A stretch of DNA of 16,763 nucleotides from Gammaproteobacteria bacterium (GTDB taxonomy: Bacteria; Pseudomonadota; Gammaproteobacteria; SZUA-229), in assembly GCA_023136715.1 (NCBI GenBank), contig JAGLQT010000212.1:1-16763 (forward strand). Reading direction: 5' to 3'. Of the stretch, positions 15,823 through 16,763 are shown piece by piece (position 1 is the first letter of the stretch; every line of letters starts with the position of its first letter). The notes below the pieces were generated by a model, which saw only the letters and a list, made by a program, of their open reading frames with translations, was not told the DNA's origin and did not search any database. The position numbers and the translations under genes were made by a program.

Positions 15823-16074
15823 ATGTCAAAAGGGCACCACTTACAAGACCCTTATCTAAATGCATTACGCAAAGAAAGAGTACCAGTAGCCATATATCTG
15901 GTCAGCGGCATTAAGCTACAAGGACAAATAGAATCTTTTGATCAGTTTTCGGTGTTACTGAAGAATACAGTGACGCAGATGGTCTACAAACATGCGATTT
16001 CTACCGTTGTACCAACGCGACAGGTTAAATGGAGTGACGATTCCGAAAACGATCACGGAAATAACGGTAACTGA
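15823..16074 (+). CDS. hfq: RNA chaperone Hfq
   Basis: An 83-residue Sm-like protein that forms a hexameric ring and pairs small RNAs with target mRNAs. The Sm1 motif (LQDPYLNALRKERVPVAIYL to LQGQIESFDQFSVLLKN) and the Sm2 motif YKHAISTVVP are intact, including Gln8, Asp9, Phe42, Tyr55, Lys56 and His57 of the proximal poly-U site. Rim residues RKER at 16-19 replace the RRER of E. coli. The C-terminal tail after PTRQVKW is short, acidic and Asn-rich (DDSENDHGNNGN), about a dozen residues, far shorter than the E. coli tail. ATG 15823 has GGGAG about 8 bases upstream. A gap of 111 bases from miaA, with AT-rich TTGATG and AATAAT stretches, leaves room for its own promoter. A strong terminator follows. 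Confidence 0.97.
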   Translation: MSKGHHLQDPYLNALRKERVPVAIYLVSGIKLQGQIESFDQFSVLLKNTVTQMVYKHAISTVVPTRQVKWSDDSENDHGNNGN

Positions 16075-16100
16075 TATACTTAACAACATTAGAATTATTG

Positions 16101-16146
16101 CAACGGTCGCCGAAGGCGGCCGTTGTTGTGTTTGGTGTTTTTATTT
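16101..16146 (+). terminator. Intrinsic terminator between hfq and hflX
   Basis: CAACGGTCGCC (16101-16111) pairs over 11 positions, one of them a T-G pair, with GGCGGCCGTTG (16115-16125) around a GAA loop. A T-rich stretch follows, ending in a run of five T at about 16138-16142. It lies 26 bases after the hfq stop. The T tract is imperfect, so some read-through into hflX is likely, as expected for this operon. Confidence 0.75.
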
Positions 16147-16205
16147 ATTTGTTAAGTCATTGTTAATTATGAGATATTTTTTGTTTTCAGGGGTGTTGAT
16201 AGACC

Positions 16206-16763
16206 ATGTTTGATCGTGCCGATATAGGTGATCGCGCTATTCTGGTTCACATGGATGTTCAGGATGAGATGTACCGGGAAGACCTGAGTGAATTTAAAGA
16301 TCTGGTAACCTCAGCGGGTGCTGAGATTGTTGATATTGTCACCACCAGGCGTAACAGGCCCGAAGTCAAATATTTTGTCGGAAGTGGCAAAGCCAAAGAA
16401 ATCGCCGAGCTGGTCAAACAGAACGAAGTTGAAGTGGTGTTATTTAATCACGCGCTAACCCCCTCTCAGGAAAGAAACCTGGAAAGTATATTTGAATGTA
16501 GGGTGCTGGATCGAACCGGCCTGATTCTCGATATTTTTGCCCAGCGCGCCCGCTCATTTGAGGGCAAGCTACAGGTCGAACTCGCCCAGCTCAAACACAT
16601 GATGACCCGACTAATCCGCGGCTGGACGCATCTGGAGCGTCAAAAGGGTGGTATTGGTTTGAGGGGGCCGGGTGAAACCCAGCTGGAGACAGACCGTCGC
16701 TTATTGAATCAACGCGTTAAACAAATTAACAAACGTCTGGAAAAAGTACGCAAACAGCGTGAA
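16206..16763 (+). CDS. hflX: Ribosome-associated GTPase HflX (3' end outside window)
   Basis: The first 186 codons of the GTPase that binds 50S and splits stalled ribosomes under stress. ATG 16206 is preceded by AGGGGTG about 10 bases upstream. The N-terminal domain is typical: YFVGSGKAKEIAELV, VVLFNHALTPSQERNLE, VLDRTGLILDIFAQRARSFEG, then the coiled linker VELAQLKHMMTRLIRGW and the hallmark GIGLRGPGETQLETDRR (from residue 149). The frame is open to the last base; the G domain with its P-loop lies beyond the window. Its position after hfq is the classic gammaproteobacterial order, with hflK and hflC expected next. Confidence 0.96.
   Translation, partial: MFDRADIGDRAILVHMDVQDEMYREDLSEFKDLVTSAGAEIVDIVTTRRNRPEVKYFVGSGKAKEIAELVKQNEVEVVLFNHALTPSQERNLESIFECRVLDRTGLILDIFAQRARSFEGKLQVELAQLKHMMTRLIRGWTHLERQKGGIGLRGPGETQLETDRRLLNQRVKQINKRLEKVRKQRE

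Overview
The window is a chromosomal segment of a gammaproteobacterium. This rests on the conserved gene order amiB, mutL, miaA, hfq, hflX and on the proteins themselves: AmiB with an AMIN tail, an Amidase_3 domain and one C-terminal LysM; a MutL carrying the endonuclease-type C-terminal motifs; a short Hfq with a bare tail. The MutL type argues against an enterobacterium and for a free-living or marine MutH-less lineage. The species cannot be named from what is visible.

Layout: 1-987 is the 3' part of amiB, followed by a clear intrinsic terminator. From 1080 to 12858 a block of about 12 kb separates amiB from mutL, which are neighbours in most relatives. The block starts with a minus-strand outer-membrane-barrel/Cna-B-like gene (1080 to about 2704) that looks disrupted by a frameshift and has lost its 5' end. 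Next comes an AT-rich non-coding stretch (about 2705-3474) with repeats and a candidate promoter. Then four plus-strand genes follow: a secreted DUF11-type protein (3475-4650), a small secreted DUF11 protein translationally coupled to it (4661-5173), a second large secreted paralogue of the first (5547-6857), and a giant protein of nearly 2000 residues (6892-12858). The giant joins N-terminal adhesin-like modules, a DUF11 repeat, an SdrD-B-like module, an OmpA-type peptidoglycan-binding domain and a long C-terminal region resembling an outer-membrane beta-barrel. From 12947 the housekeeping block resumes: mutL and miaA overlap by one base, then hfq, a strong terminator, and the 5' part of hflX, which runs off the end.

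The inserted block is best read as one cell-surface system. Three or four Sec-exported subunits, three of which begin their mature part with the same short motif, are encoded beside a single large outer-membrane anchor that could bind peptidoglycan. Whether the anchor displays, exports or assembles the small proteins cannot be told from sequence alone. The leaders between the genes are unusually structured: a 17-bp hairpin with a GUAA loop ahead of the giant gene, and a GC-rich set of 18-nt repeats and hairpins ahead of the 5547 gene. No transposase, integrase, tRNA or CRISPR array is visible, so how the block arrived between amiB and mutL is unknown.
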